From: DATLGB01 sp964242305
Lineage (GTDB): Bacteria; Actinomycetota; Thermoleophilia; Solirubrobacterales; Solirubrobacteraceae
Direction: 5' to 3'
NCBI GenBank assembly: GCA_964242305.1
Contig: CAXTBB010000014.1
Location: 20,891 to 84,890 of the forward strand
DNA: 64,000 nucleotides
Shown here: positions 56,371 through 64,000 of the stretch, one piece after another
Layout of the letters: every line of letters starts with the position of its first letter
Position numbering within the stretch: position 1 is the first letter of the stretch
Position numbers and translations under genes: made by a program
The notes under the pieces: generated by a model
Told to the model about the DNA's origin: nothing
Database searches by the model: none
The model's input: only the letters and a program-made list of their open reading frames with translations

Positions 56371-58133
56371 CCGACACGACGACAGCCCCCGACGAGGTCG
56401 CGGCGGCGGACGCCCCCGCGACGCCCAGCCGCGGCAACCGCTTCGTCGCCTGGCTGCGTAACCGCGACAAGGCCGAGCTGATCGTCTGGGTCGTCCTGGT
56501 CGCGATCGCGCTCTTCCTGCGCCTCTATCACCTCGGGGACCGGCCGTTCCACCACGACGAGAGCCAGGACGCGTACTTCTCGTTCACGTTCTCCAAGGAC
56601 TTCGGCTCGTACGAGTACAACCCGCTCCTGCACGGCCCCATGCGCTTCTACATGACGGCGCTGATCTACAAGCTGTTCGGGGACTCCGACTTCACCGCGC
56701 GCCTCGCGCCGGCGCTGATGGGGACGCTGCTGGTCGCGCTCCCCTACCTGCTGCGCCGCCAGCTCGGCCGCGTCGCCGCCATCGGCGCCGGCGTCATCCT
56801 CGCGGTCAGCCCCAGCATCCTCTACTTCAGTCGCTTCGCGCGCGAGGACATCTACCTCGCCGCCGTCTCGCTCGCCTTCGCGGTGACCGCGTTCCGCTTC
56901 ATCCGCCGCCCCCACGCGCTGACGCTGTCGCTGCTCGGCGCGCTGGTCTCCGTCGCCTTCGCCGTCAAGGAGTCGGGCCTGGTGATGGTCGCCATCGCCG
57001 GCCTGTTCTTCCTCGTCGCCATCGCGACCCAGGGCGCGCTGGCCCGGCAACGCGGGACGCCGGTCGGGGACGGCGAGATCCTCAGCGCCGCGCGCGCCGT
57101 CGGCTGGAGCGGCTGGGTCTACGCGATCTCGACGATGCTCGTGGTCTACGCGGCGCTCTTCACCGTCTTCTTCACCCACTCCCACTGCACCACCACCGCC
57201 TACGCCGGTCACGCCGCCCAGCCGGCCAACTGCCTCGAGGGCGTCGTCTACGGCATGAAGTACTGGATGGCGCAGCAGCCCGTCGCCCGCGGCGCCGACA
57301 AGGCGTGGCTCTATCCCGTGATCATCGTCGGCAACGAGTGGCCGGCGCTGCTGCTGGCGCTCGTCGGTGCCGCCTTCGCGTTCCTGCGCCCGACGACGCT
57401 GCGGCTCTTCCTCGTGTGGATGTTCGTCGGCGAGCTCGCCTTCTACTGCTGGGGCAAGGAGCGCTTCGCCTGGCTGGTCATCCACCCGCTCGTACCCATG
57501 ATCCTGCTCGCGGGGGTCGGGCTGCAGTCGCTGTGGGAGCTGCGCTCGCGCGTCGCCCGGACCGCCGCGCTGGTCGCCGTCGCGATCGGCGCCGTGTACA
57601 TGGTCGGCGCCTCCTACAGCGCCAACGCCCGGCAGGGCGCCAACCCGCGCAACCTGCTCGTCTCCACGCAGTCCTCGACCCAGGTCAAGCAGGTCGCCGA
57701 GGAGGTGCAGGCGCTCAATCGCAAGGCGAAGGCGGCCGGCATGCCGGAGCTGACGATCACGATCGACTCGAGCCAGGGCGCCACCTTCCCCTACGCCTGG
57801 TACTTCCGCCACGACCAGGTCGGCTACATCGACATGACCCAGGCCAACTACACGCCGAACACCCAGGTCCTGATCATGACCGAGGAGGCCAAGACGGCGC
57901 AGCAGCCGAACCTGAGCGCCTACGCCGGCCGGCGCTTCGACTTCCGCGTCTGGTGGGTCAAGGACTACGCGAAGAAGTTCTCCGCGCACGCCTGGTGGAA
58001 CTGGCTCACGAAGCGCCAGCCGTGGAACCCCACGGGCGGGATGAAGGAGTGGTTCTTCCTGCGCCGCGACGCCGGCGAGCTACCGGGCAGGGGCACCAAG
58101 ACGCAGATCCCGGCACCGCCGACGGTCTCCTGA
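56367..58133 (+). CDS. TIGR03663-family protein (Agl23-like) glycosyltransferase, GT39-related
   Basis: A 588-aa multi-pass protein. The first extracytoplasmic loop has RPFHHDESQDAYFSFTFSKD, the family hallmark, followed by FGSYEYNPLLHGPMRFYMTA. The C-terminal periplasmic part has ITIDSSQGATFPYAWYFR. Best known from archaea and Chloroflexi, it associates with flippase activity for lipid-linked sugars. Stop overlaps the next gene as CTGA. Confidence 0.9.
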   Translation: MTDTTTAPDEVAAADAPATPSRGNRFVAWLRNRDKAELIVWVVLVAIALFLRLYHLGDRPFHHDESQDAYFSFTFSKDFGSYEYNPLLHGPMRFYMTALIYKLFGDSDFTARLAPALMGTLLVALPYLLRRQLGRVAAIGAGVILAVSPSILYFSRFAREDIYLAAVSLAFAVTAFRFIRRPHALTLSLLGALVSVAFAVKESGLVMVAIAGLFFLVAIATQGALARQRGTPVGDGEILSAARAVGWSGWVYAISTMLVVYAALFTVFFTHSHCTTTAYAGHAAQPANCLEGVVYGMKYWMAQQPVARGADKAWLYPVIIVGNEWPALLLALVGAAFAFLRPTTLRLFLVWMFVGELAFYCWGKERFAWLVIHPLVPMILLAGVGLQSLWELRSRVARTAALVAVAIGAVYMVGASYSANARQGANPRNLLVSTQSSTQVKQVAEEVQALNRKAKAAGMPELTITIDSSQGATFPYAWYFRHDQVGYIDMTQANYTPNTQVLIMTEEAKTAQQPNLSAYAGRRFDFRVWWVKDYAKKFSAHAWWNWLTKRQPWNPTGGMKEWFFLRRDAGELPGRGTKTQIPAPPTVS

Positions 58134-59329
58134 GCCGTCCGGTCAAGCTCGGCGTCGGCTGCGCCGTGGCGATGTTCGTCGTCGCCTGGCTCGGCTGGCT
58201 GGACGACTGGACGCCGCTGCGCGACTCCTTCGCGCGCGACTACGTGACGCTGCCCAAGTGCGGCCTCGCCGTCCGCCACGGAACCGACCTCTACACCTCG
58301 AGCGCGGACTACCCGAAGTACGGGCCGGTCGGCAACGGGTGGCTCTCGCATCCGCTGCTGTGCGTCACCGCCGGCGTCCCGCTGAGCTTCCTGGACCCGT
58401 TCACGGGCTACCGGATCGTCAACGCCCTCTACCTCGTCCTGCACGTGTGGATCCTGGTCGCCTTCGGCCGCCGCCTGACCGTGCCGTACCGCGCCCGCGA
58501 CTACGTCATCTTCGCCGCCCTCGGGCTGTTCTTCCCGTGGTACGTGATGTACGTCGTCGGCCAGTACCACGCCCTCAGCGTGCTTGCGCTCGCGCTGGTG
58601 CTGCTGGGCGTGCGCCGCACGGGCTTCGTGCTGAGCGCCGTGACCAAGCCGGTGCTGGCGCCGGCCGGCGTGGTCCTGCTCGCCCGCCGCCACGTCCGGG
58701 AGGCGCTGCTGATCGCCCTCATTGCCGCGGCGGCGACGCTGCCGTTCTGGACCCTGCTGCACCAGTACTTCGACATCGGCGCCGACCAGGCGAAGCTGTT
58801 CGTGCCCGGCTGGGACCAGCAGATGTCGCTGGCGCTGCTGCTCGACCAGTTCGTCTCGCCGGACACCAACCTGCGGCTGCGGGAGATCGGGGCGGTCGCG
58901 CTGGTCCTCTACGCGGGGTTCGGCCTGCGCCGCCGTCCGATCGAGCTCGCGATCGCCGTCGCCACGCTGGCCTTCTTCGTCTACTACGCCCGCGGCCACG
59001 AGTACCACAGCACCCTGCTGGTCCCGGTCTTCCTCTACCTGTGGACGCTGCCGGGCGGCCGCTACCGGACGCTGTGGATGGCGCTGCTGATCGTGGTCGT
59101 CGCGCTGCCCTCGCCGTGGCCGCTGTTCGGGGTCGACGCCGCCTTCCCGGACTTCGACGTCCTCCAGGCCAAGAGCCACGTCCTGTTCGCGATCTTCCTC
59201 GGCCAGAAGCCGGTGGCGGCCCTGCTGCTGATCGCAACGGTCGTCCTAACGGAGGGCGTAGACCTTCGTCCCCTGCGCCGAGAAGACGACGTGGCCGACC
59301 GTCGCGAGGGCGCCGAGCTGGCCGTATGA
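58130..59329 (+). CDS. GT87-like multi-pass mannosyltransferase, apparent CTG start
   Basis: About 399 aa with 9-10 helices. From CTG 58130, overlapping the previous TGA as CTGA, the frame encodes LLSRPVKLGVGCAVAMFVVA, giving a positive N-terminus and full first helix. The first usual start (GTG 58166) begins in mid-helix. FARDYVTLPKCGLAVRHGTD is like the DUF2029/GT87 first loop. The 3' end overlaps the convergent DUF2298 gene by 84 nt, suggesting its natural stop was lost. Confidence 0.75.
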   Translation: MSRPVKLGVGCAVAMFVVAWLGWLDDWTPLRDSFARDYVTLPKCGLAVRHGTDLYTSSADYPKYGPVGNGWLSHPLLCVTAGVPLSFLDPFTGYRIVNALYLVLHVWILVAFGRRLTVPYRARDYVIFAALGLFFPWYVMYVVGQYHALSVLALALVLLGVRRTGFVLSAVTKPVLAPAGVVLLARRHVREALLIALIAAAATLPFWTLLHQYFDIGADQAKLFVPGWDQQMSLALLLDQFVSPDTNLRLREIGAVALVLYAGFGLRRRPIELAIAVATLAFFVYYARGHEYHSTLLVPVFLYLWTLPGGRYRTLWMALLIVVVALPSPWPLFGVDAAFPDFDVLQAKSHVLFAIFLGQKPVAALLLIATVVLTEGVDLRPLRREDDVADRREGAELAV

Positions 59330-61372
59330 GGTGAGCTCGAGGGGGCCGACGACCACATAGCGGGCCTTGTACCGGGCCACGATCGCGGCGACGGTGGCCG
59401 GGTCGGGCGAGCTGTAGAGCGTCTTCACGTCGGCGCGGCGCGTTCCCGGTGGGTGGTTGTACTCGGACTCGTGGAACTCCCAGCCCATGATGGTCGGGCG
59501 GCCGGTGTAGGTGGAGATCCGCCCGTAGCCGTACGGGCTGTACTCGTCGCCGACCGCCTCCACGACGACCGCGTCCTGGTCGGTGTGCGCGCGGATCCAG
59601 TCGATCGCCCGGACGTCCCCCGGGCTCATGCGGGCCAGCCACGTTCGCCCCTCCAGGTGCGGCCCGTCGGCGAAGGCGCCCTTGCGGGTGTAAGTGGCCG
59701 GGACGACGTAGCCGCAGCCGACGCCGATCAGGCCGAACGCGACCGCCAGCCAGGCGATCCGCGGCACGCGCCGAGGCAGCCACGCGCGCGCGGCCGACAG
59801 CGCGACCGCCCCGAACACCGCCAGCAGCAGCCAGGCGTGGTAGGCGAACTTGAAGATCGTGTTCAGCCGCACGTAGGGCGTGTCGAAGAACTCGTCCTTG
59901 ACCAGGCCGACCTCCGCGGCGAGCAGGCAGCCGAAGCCGCCCGCCGCGATCAGCCAGATGACCCGCTCGGACTCCGGCCGCGTGAGCGCCGCGCCGAAGG
60001 TGACGGCGACCAGGCCGGCGAGCAGCGCGGCGCCGGCCAGATGGGCACCGGCCAGCAGCGGCAGGACGATGGCGCAGGCCGCGGCGCCCCAGACCAGCCA
60101 GCGCAGGCGATGGCGGGCGCGCACGAGCAGGCCGGCCACCGGCGCCAGCAGCAGCCACAGGAACGTCCCGTCCGTGAGCAGGTGGTGGCTGAGGAACGGC
60201 CCCAGCGGCTCGCGCATCTTGGTGGTGGTCAGGCCGACGCCCTTCGTGTTGGCCTTGACGGTGAGGATGAACGGGAGGACCAGCACGAGCCCCAGCGCGA
60301 CCGTGCCCGCCGCCCAGAGCAGCGCCCGGCGGTGGTAGACGAGCGCGCCCGCCAGCAGCAGCCCGGCGGCGACCGGGAACGACCACGAATGGGCGCCGTA
60401 GAGCCAGCCGGTCACCAGCGCGGCGGCGAACGTCTCCCAGCTCAGCAGCCGCGGCGGGCCCCGCAGGGCGACCTGGACCGCGAAGGCGAGCGCCAGCAGA
60501 ACCAGGGGCGCCGCGATGAAGTGCGCGTGCAGGTCCCCCACCGTCCACGACGCGAACGGGAACTCGTTGATCGCGTGGGGGATGATGCGGGTCGGGCCGA
60601 ACCAGTCGAACCCGCGCAGCGGGCTCGCGTGCCAGCCGTACCAGCCCGCGCGCAGGTTGCCCATGAAGCAGAGCAGGACGACGCACCAGGCGCCCGCGGC
60701 GAGCGGGTGCCTGATGGCGAGGCCCCGGCGGCGCGCGGCCTCGGCGATCGTGGCCGCGACGGTGAACGAGGTGCTGATCAGCAGCGCGAAGATCGCCGCC
60801 AGCGCGAGGTTGTAGCCCTTCGTCGGCTCCATCCCGCCTGTCAGCCGGATGATCAGCGCGACCATGTTCTGGCCGAGGTAGTAGTAGTTGAGCGGCTTCC
60901 CCGCGTACCAGGGGTCGTGGGGCGGCATCGCGGTGTCGGTCAGGTTGGCGTTGACCAGCGTCATGTCCAGCGGGTGCTCGGTCTGCCAGACGTCGGGCGC
61001 GTAGCCGCCGATGATCACCGCGGCCACGAAGGCGACCACGAAGATCGCCTCCGACCACAGCCACAGCCGGCGGGCGAAGGGGTCGAGCTCGCGCTCGCCC
61101 CGGCGGTGCAGGAAGACGGCGGTTGCCACCAGCGCCACGGCGCCCACCGCGGCCAGGCCGGTGCCGTTCGGGAGGCCGAGGCTCGCCGCCATCCACACCA
61201 TCCAGGCCAGGACGAGCCAGGCCAGCAGGCGCGCGAAGCCGAGCCCGAACCCGGGAAGGCGCCCGAGCGCGCGCCGGGCCAGGGGCACGCCCGCCAGGCC
61301 GAGGGCTTCGAACACGATGAGGAAGCGCAGCGCGGCCAGCACGGACAGGGATACTGGCGCAATGCCCGGCAC
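59246..61372 (-). CDS. DUF2298 (TIGR03662, Chlor_Arch_YYY) membrane protein
   Basis: A protein of up to 708 aa with 13 or more helices. The loop DPWYAGKPLNYYYLGQNMVA and the C-terminal SPYGYGRISTYTGRPTIMGW with HESEYNHPPGTRRADV are the DUF2298 signatures. The family is shared by Chloroflexi and archaea and paired with TIGR03663. The GTG at 61372 overlaps the divergent gene start by 11 bp, so GTG 61342 (5 nt after TATCCC) may be the true start. A sugar-lipid role is inferred. Confidence 0.88.
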   Translation of the reverse strand: MPGIAPVSLSVLAALRFLIVFEALGLAGVPLARRALGRLPGFGLGFARLLAWLVLAWMVWMAASLGLPNGTGLAAVGAVALVATAVFLHRRGERELDPFARRLWLWSEAIFVVAFVAAVIIGGYAPDVWQTEHPLDMTLVNANLTDTAMPPHDPWYAGKPLNYYYLGQNMVALIIRLTGGMEPTKGYNLALAAIFALLISTSFTVAATIAEAARRRGLAIRHPLAAGAWCVVLLCFMGNLRAGWYGWHASPLRGFDWFGPTRIIPHAINEFPFASWTVGDLHAHFIAAPLVLLALAFAVQVALRGPPRLLSWETFAAALVTGWLYGAHSWSFPVAAGLLLAGALVYHRRALLWAAGTVALGLVLVLPFILTVKANTKGVGLTTTKMREPLGPFLSHHLLTDGTFLWLLLAPVAGLLVRARHRLRWLVWGAAACAIVLPLLAGAHLAGAALLAGLVAVTFGAALTRPESERVIWLIAAGGFGCLLAAEVGLVKDEFFDTPYVRLNTIFKFAYHAWLLLAVFGAVALSAARAWLPRRVPRIAWLAVAFGLIGVGCGYVVPATYTRKGAFADGPHLEGRTWLARMSPGDVRAIDWIRAHTDQDAVVVEAVGDEYSPYGYGRISTYTGRPTIMGWEFHESEYNHPPGTRRADVKTLYSSPDPATVAAIVARYKARYVVVGPLELTSYGQLGALATVGHVVFSAQGTKVYALR

Positions 61373-62423
61373 CTACGACCAGCTGAAGAACCTCGAGCTG
61401 ACCATCGACGACTACGCGCTGGAGGCGCTCGAGCGTGCGGGCGGCCCCGCCTTCACCCGCCGCACCACCGTCTTCCACCTGCAGGGCGGCGGCCACGAAG
61501 GGGTCGGCGAAGACGTCACCTACAGCGAGGAGGACCAGCTCGCCCAGCAGCAGGCCGGGCCGTCCCCCGAGCTGGCGGGGACGTGGACGCTGGACAGCTT
61601 CTCGGACCACCTGGCCGGGCTCGACCTCTTCGGCGGCGCCGCGCCCGCCATGCCCGCCTTCCTCGACTACCGCCGCTGGGCGCTCGAGTCGGCCGCGCTC
61701 GACCTCGCCCTTCGCCAGGCCGGAACGTCGCTGCACGCGGCGCTCGGGCGCGATCCGCAGCCGCTGATCTTCGGCGTCTCTCTGCGGCTGGCCGGCTCAC
61801 CGCAGGGCGTGCTCGACCGCATCGAGGCCTACGGGGACTCCGTGCGCTTCAAGCTCGACTACGAGGCGACCTGGGACGGCGAGCTGATCACCGCCCTGGC
61901 GGCCACGGGCGCCGTCGACGTGATCGACTTCAAGGGCGCCTACAAGGGGACGGTCGTCGACGTCGACACGGTCCCGGAGGTCTACGCCGCGTGCGCCGAC
62001 GCCTTCCCGGGCGCCTGGCTCGAGGACCCCGACCTCACCGACCCGGAGGCGGCCGGCGTGCTCGTCCTCCATCACGACCGCATCACCTGGGACGCGCCCA
62101 TCCACGGCGTCGAGGACATCGTCCGCTTCGGCATCCACCCGCGCGCCCTGAACGCCAAGCCGTCGCGCTTCGGGTCGCTGCGCAAGCTGCTGGAGTTCTA
62201 TGACCACTGCGCCGCGCACGACATCGCGCTGTACGGCGGCGGGCAGTCCGAGCTGGGCCCCGGACGCGGCCAGATCCAGCTGCTGGCGTCCCTCTTCCAT
62301 CCCCACGGACCCAACGACGTGGCGCCCTCGGGATGGGACCAGGACGCCTTCCCGCGCACGGGCCTGCCCACCTCTCCGCTCGATCCCCGGCCTGATGCGA
62401 TCGGGTTCCGTCGAGCCACGTAG
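61362..62423 (+). CDS. Enolase-superfamily protein (mandelate racemase / muconate cycloisomerase-like)
   Basis: A 353-aa protein: N-terminal capping domain (TYDQLKNLELTIDDYALEAL) and barrel with VRFKLDYEATW, VIDFKGAYKG, AWLEDPDLTD, DRITWDAPIHG and LNAKPSRFGSLRKLL. The K-x-D/E/D and second Lys pattern is partly recognisable but not typical of characterised subgroups. Substrate unknown. ATG 61362 is 6 nt after GATACT. Confidence 0.8.
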   Translation: MPGTYDQLKNLELTIDDYALEALERAGGPAFTRRTTVFHLQGGGHEGVGEDVTYSEEDQLAQQQAGPSPELAGTWTLDSFSDHLAGLDLFGGAAPAMPAFLDYRRWALESAALDLALRQAGTSLHAALGRDPQPLIFGVSLRLAGSPQGVLDRIEAYGDSVRFKLDYEATWDGELITALAATGAVDVIDFKGAYKGTVVDVDTVPEVYAACADAFPGAWLEDPDLTDPEAAGVLVLHHDRITWDAPIHGVEDIVRFGIHPRALNAKPSRFGSLRKLLEFYDHCAAHDIALYGGGQSELGPGRGQIQLLASLFHPHGPNDVAPSGWDQDAFPRTGLPTSPLDPRPDAIGFRRAT

Positions 62424-62426
62424 AAT
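62421..62426 (+). promoter_or_regulatory. -10 hexamer TAGAAT for the 62434 gene
   Basis: TAGAAT, close to consensus, overlaps the preceding stop and lies 7 nt before ATG 62434. Confidence 0.5.
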
Positions 62427-62433
62427 CGCGCCC

Positions 62434-63042
62434 ATGGCCCAGAAGCCCCGGCAGATCCAGATGCAGAGCAAGTCCGGCATGGCGGCCATGCAGCAGCTGG
62501 AGACGAAGTCCGACGAGGAGCTGCTGGCCGAGACGCGCTTCAAGTCCGCCGCGCAGGCCATCCTCGGCGCGCGCGCCGCCGAGCGCTACGACGCCGCGCG
62601 CGCGCGTGAGCACTTCCGCACCGCGATCGCCTCGGCGCGGCCCCAGGAGCGGCTGCAGCTGCGGCGCATGGCGGAGGCGTCGCTGGCGCTGGCCGAGCGC
62701 CGCCCGGACGACCTGCGCGAGGCGGCGTTGAAGCTGGGCCAGACCCCGCCGTCGAACCGCCAGCTGCTGGCGTTGCGCTTCATGGGACTGATCGCGCCGG
62801 GCGGCAACGCGCCCGCCTGGCGCCGGGCCGCCGGCGTCCTGCTGCTGATCGGAATCGTCCTCCTCCTGCTCGTCCTCGGTTGGGGGATCGTCAAGCTGAT
62901 CGCGCTCCCGCTCGGCGGCGTCGACAGCGGCATCGCGATCTTCTACGGCTTCCTGCTCGTCGTCATCGTCCTCGCCGTGCTCGCCCTCCGCGGGCGCCGC
63001 AAGCAGGCCGAGGCGCGGGCCGCCCGCGGACAACAGGGCTAG
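62434..63042 (+). CDS. Membrane protein with N-terminal helical domain
   Basis: A 202-aa protein. The first 120 residues form a soluble helical region (AAEHFRTA-like repeats: ERYDAARAREHFRTAIASAR, LRRMAEASLALAERRPDD), reminiscent of a short TPR. Two transmembrane helices follow (AAGVLLLIGIVLLLLVLGWG and IAIFYGFLLVVIVLAVLAL) and a basic tail. No named family. Clear leaderless start. Confidence 0.75.
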   Translation: MAQKPRQIQMQSKSGMAAMQQLETKSDEELLAETRFKSAAQAILGARAAERYDAARAREHFRTAIASARPQERLQLRRMAEASLALAERRPDDLREAALKLGQTPPSNRQLLALRFMGLIAPGGNAPAWRRAAGVLLLIGIVLLLLVLGWGIVKLIALPLGGVDSGIAIFYGFLLVVIVLAVLALRGRRKQAEARAARGQQG

Positions 63043-63047
63043 CCGGC

Positions 63048-64000
63048 ATGCTCGCCTACGCGCACGGGACCTCGACCACCCCGCTGCTCGGCGAGACCAT
63101 CGGGGAGAACCTGTCGCGGGCGGTCGCCGAGCACGGCGACCGCGAGGCGCTCGTCGTCCGTCACCAGGACGTGCGCTGGACCTACGCCGAGCTCGACGCG
63201 CAGGTCGACCGCGTGGCCCGGGCGCTGGTCGCGGCGGGTCTGGAGCGCGGCGATCGCATGGGCATCTGGGCGCCCAACTGCGCCGAGTGGGTGCTGGTGC
63301 AGTTCGCCTCGGCCCGGGCCGGGGTGATCCTCGTCAACGTCAACCCGGCCTACCGGACCTCCGAGCTGGAGTACGTCCTGCGCCAGTCGGGCTGCCGGCT
63401 GCTGGTGGCGGCGACCGAGTTCAAGGGCTCCGACTACCGGGCGATGGTCGCGGAGGTCGACGCGCCCGCGCTGGAGCGGACCGTCTTCATCGGGACCGAC
63501 GACTGGGACGCGCTGCTCGGCGAGTCGGCGGATCTGCCGGTCGGCCTCCAGTTCGACGACCCGATCAACATCCAGTACACGAGCGGCACCACCGGCTTCC
63601 CCAAGGGCGCCACCCTCTCCCACCACAACATCCTCAACAACGGCTTCTTCGTCGGCGAGGGCTGCGGCTACACGCACGAGGACCGCGTCTGCATCCCCGT
63701 GCCCTTCTACCACTGCTTCGGGATGGTCATGGGCAACCTCGGCTGCGTCACCCACGGCGCCTGCATGGTCGTCCCCGCGCCGGCCTTCGAGCCGGCGGCG
63801 ACCCTGGCGGCGGTCGCGGAGGAGCGCTGCACGTCGCTGTACGGCGTGCCCACGATGTTCATCGCCGAGCTGGCGCTACCGGACTTCGACGCCTACGACC
63901 TGACCTCGCTGCGGACCGGGATCATGGCCGGCTCGCCGTGCCCCGAGGAGGTCATGCGCAAGGTCATCGACCGCATGCACATGGAGGACGTGACGATCGC
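63048..64000 (+). CDS. Acyl-CoA synthetase (AMP-binding), 3' end outside window
   Basis: The first 317 residues of an adenylate-forming ligase: MLAYAHGTSTTPLLGETIGE, the phosphate-binding IQYTSGTTGFPKGATLSHHN and IPVPFYHCFGMVMGN. The FadD-like medium/long-chain fatty-acyl-CoA ligase group is most likely. It starts 5 nt after the membrane-protein stop, so the two may be co-transcribed. The gene runs off the window edge. Confidence 0.93.
   Translation, partial: MLAYAHGTSTTPLLGETIGENLSRAVAEHGDREALVVRHQDVRWTYAELDAQVDRVARALVAAGLERGDRMGIWAPNCAEWVLVQFASARAGVILVNVNPAYRTSELEYVLRQSGCRLLVAATEFKGSDYRAMVAEVDAPALERTVFIGTDDWDALLGESADLPVGLQFDDPINIQYTSGTTGFPKGATLSHHNILNNGFFVGEGCGYTHEDRVCIPVPFYHCFGMVMGNLGCVTHGACMVVPAPAFEPAATLAAVAEERCTSLYGVPTMFIAELALPDFDAYDLTSLRTGIMAGSPCPEEVMRKVIDRMHMEDVTI

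Noticed and set aside
59453..61361. Plus-strand open frame of over 600 codons opposite DUF2298
   Set aside because: It is antisense to a conserved multi-pass membrane protein and consists of Arg/Gln/Asp/Gly-rich low-complexity sequence.

Overview
The window is very GC-rich, densely coding DNA with short intergenic gaps, many 1-4 nt stop/start overlaps and frequent GTG/TTG starts. Tandem Ku genes, a Cox-like molybdenum hydroxylase operon, a MoaD-MoaE fusion, siderophore-interacting protein, HxlR/MFS and DUF2298 families together suggest an actinobacterium, most likely Thermoleophilia/Solirubrobacterales (inference). It is draft sequence: ten Ns interrupt a GST gene at 30526-30535, and at least four genes carry single-base frameshifts.

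Layout. 0-4.9 kb: two Ku genes, a FtsX/MacB-type ABC pair and a HipA-like kinase/DUF3037 pair. 4.9-9.6 kb: a secreted SURNod19/cupredoxin-like protein and an oxidoreductase run (CurA-like reductase, SRPBCC, VOC, SDR). 9.3-12.7 kb (minus): a DrrA-type ATPase, two ABC-2 permeases and an eIF1/SUI1-like protein, then a RibD-like reductase and an HxlR-SCP2 regulator divergent from a DHA2 drug exporter. 14.9-18.2 kb: a PAS-GGDEF-GAF-HD-GYP protein and secreted or zinc-ribbon small proteins. 18.2-21.7 kb (minus): a polar amino-acid ABC transporter and a CPA2 antiporter. 21.8-25.7 kb: ArsR/AHSA1, SIP flavoprotein, two thiol oxidoreductases. 25.7-30.9 kb: a patchy accessory zone with frameshifted VOC and GFA genes, gene fragments, an intradiol dioxygenase, a VapBC pair, an XRE/partner pair and the gapped GST.

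31-40 kb: SDR, GNAT, SRPBCC and methyltransferase genes, then a surface-sugar/redox group (NAD-epimerase, GT2, DUF2064, methyltransferase, cytochrome b-Moco oxidoreductase). 40-45.5 kb: an EAL-type signalling protein and molybdenum-cofactor genes (moaD-moaE fusion, moaC, moaA, moeA). 45.5-47.7 kb: a frameshifted M50 peptidase, an S4 protein, small ORFs and an alpha/beta hydrolase. 47.7-54 kb: a coxS-L-M-D-E-type operon with a MocA-like cytidylyltransferase, i.e. a molybdoenzyme near the genes for its cofactor. 55.4-61.4 kb: a membrane glycosylation cluster of archaeal flavour (flippase-like, Agl23-like, GT87-like, DUF2298). 61.4-64 kb: an enolase-superfamily enzyme, a membrane protein and a truncated acyl-CoA ligase.

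Three cross-cutting patterns stand out. (1) About two dozen first-in-unit genes have a TANNNT -10 hexamer 6-9 nt before the start codon, implying widespread leaderless transcription and fixing many starts; some divergent pairs have overlapping -10 boxes. (2) Three long REP-like palindromes lie on gene ends or inside a gene; one provides the last Thr codon and the stop of both convergent genes beside it. (3) Two membrane-protein genes have no usual start codon and appear to begin at CTG inside a CTGA overlap.
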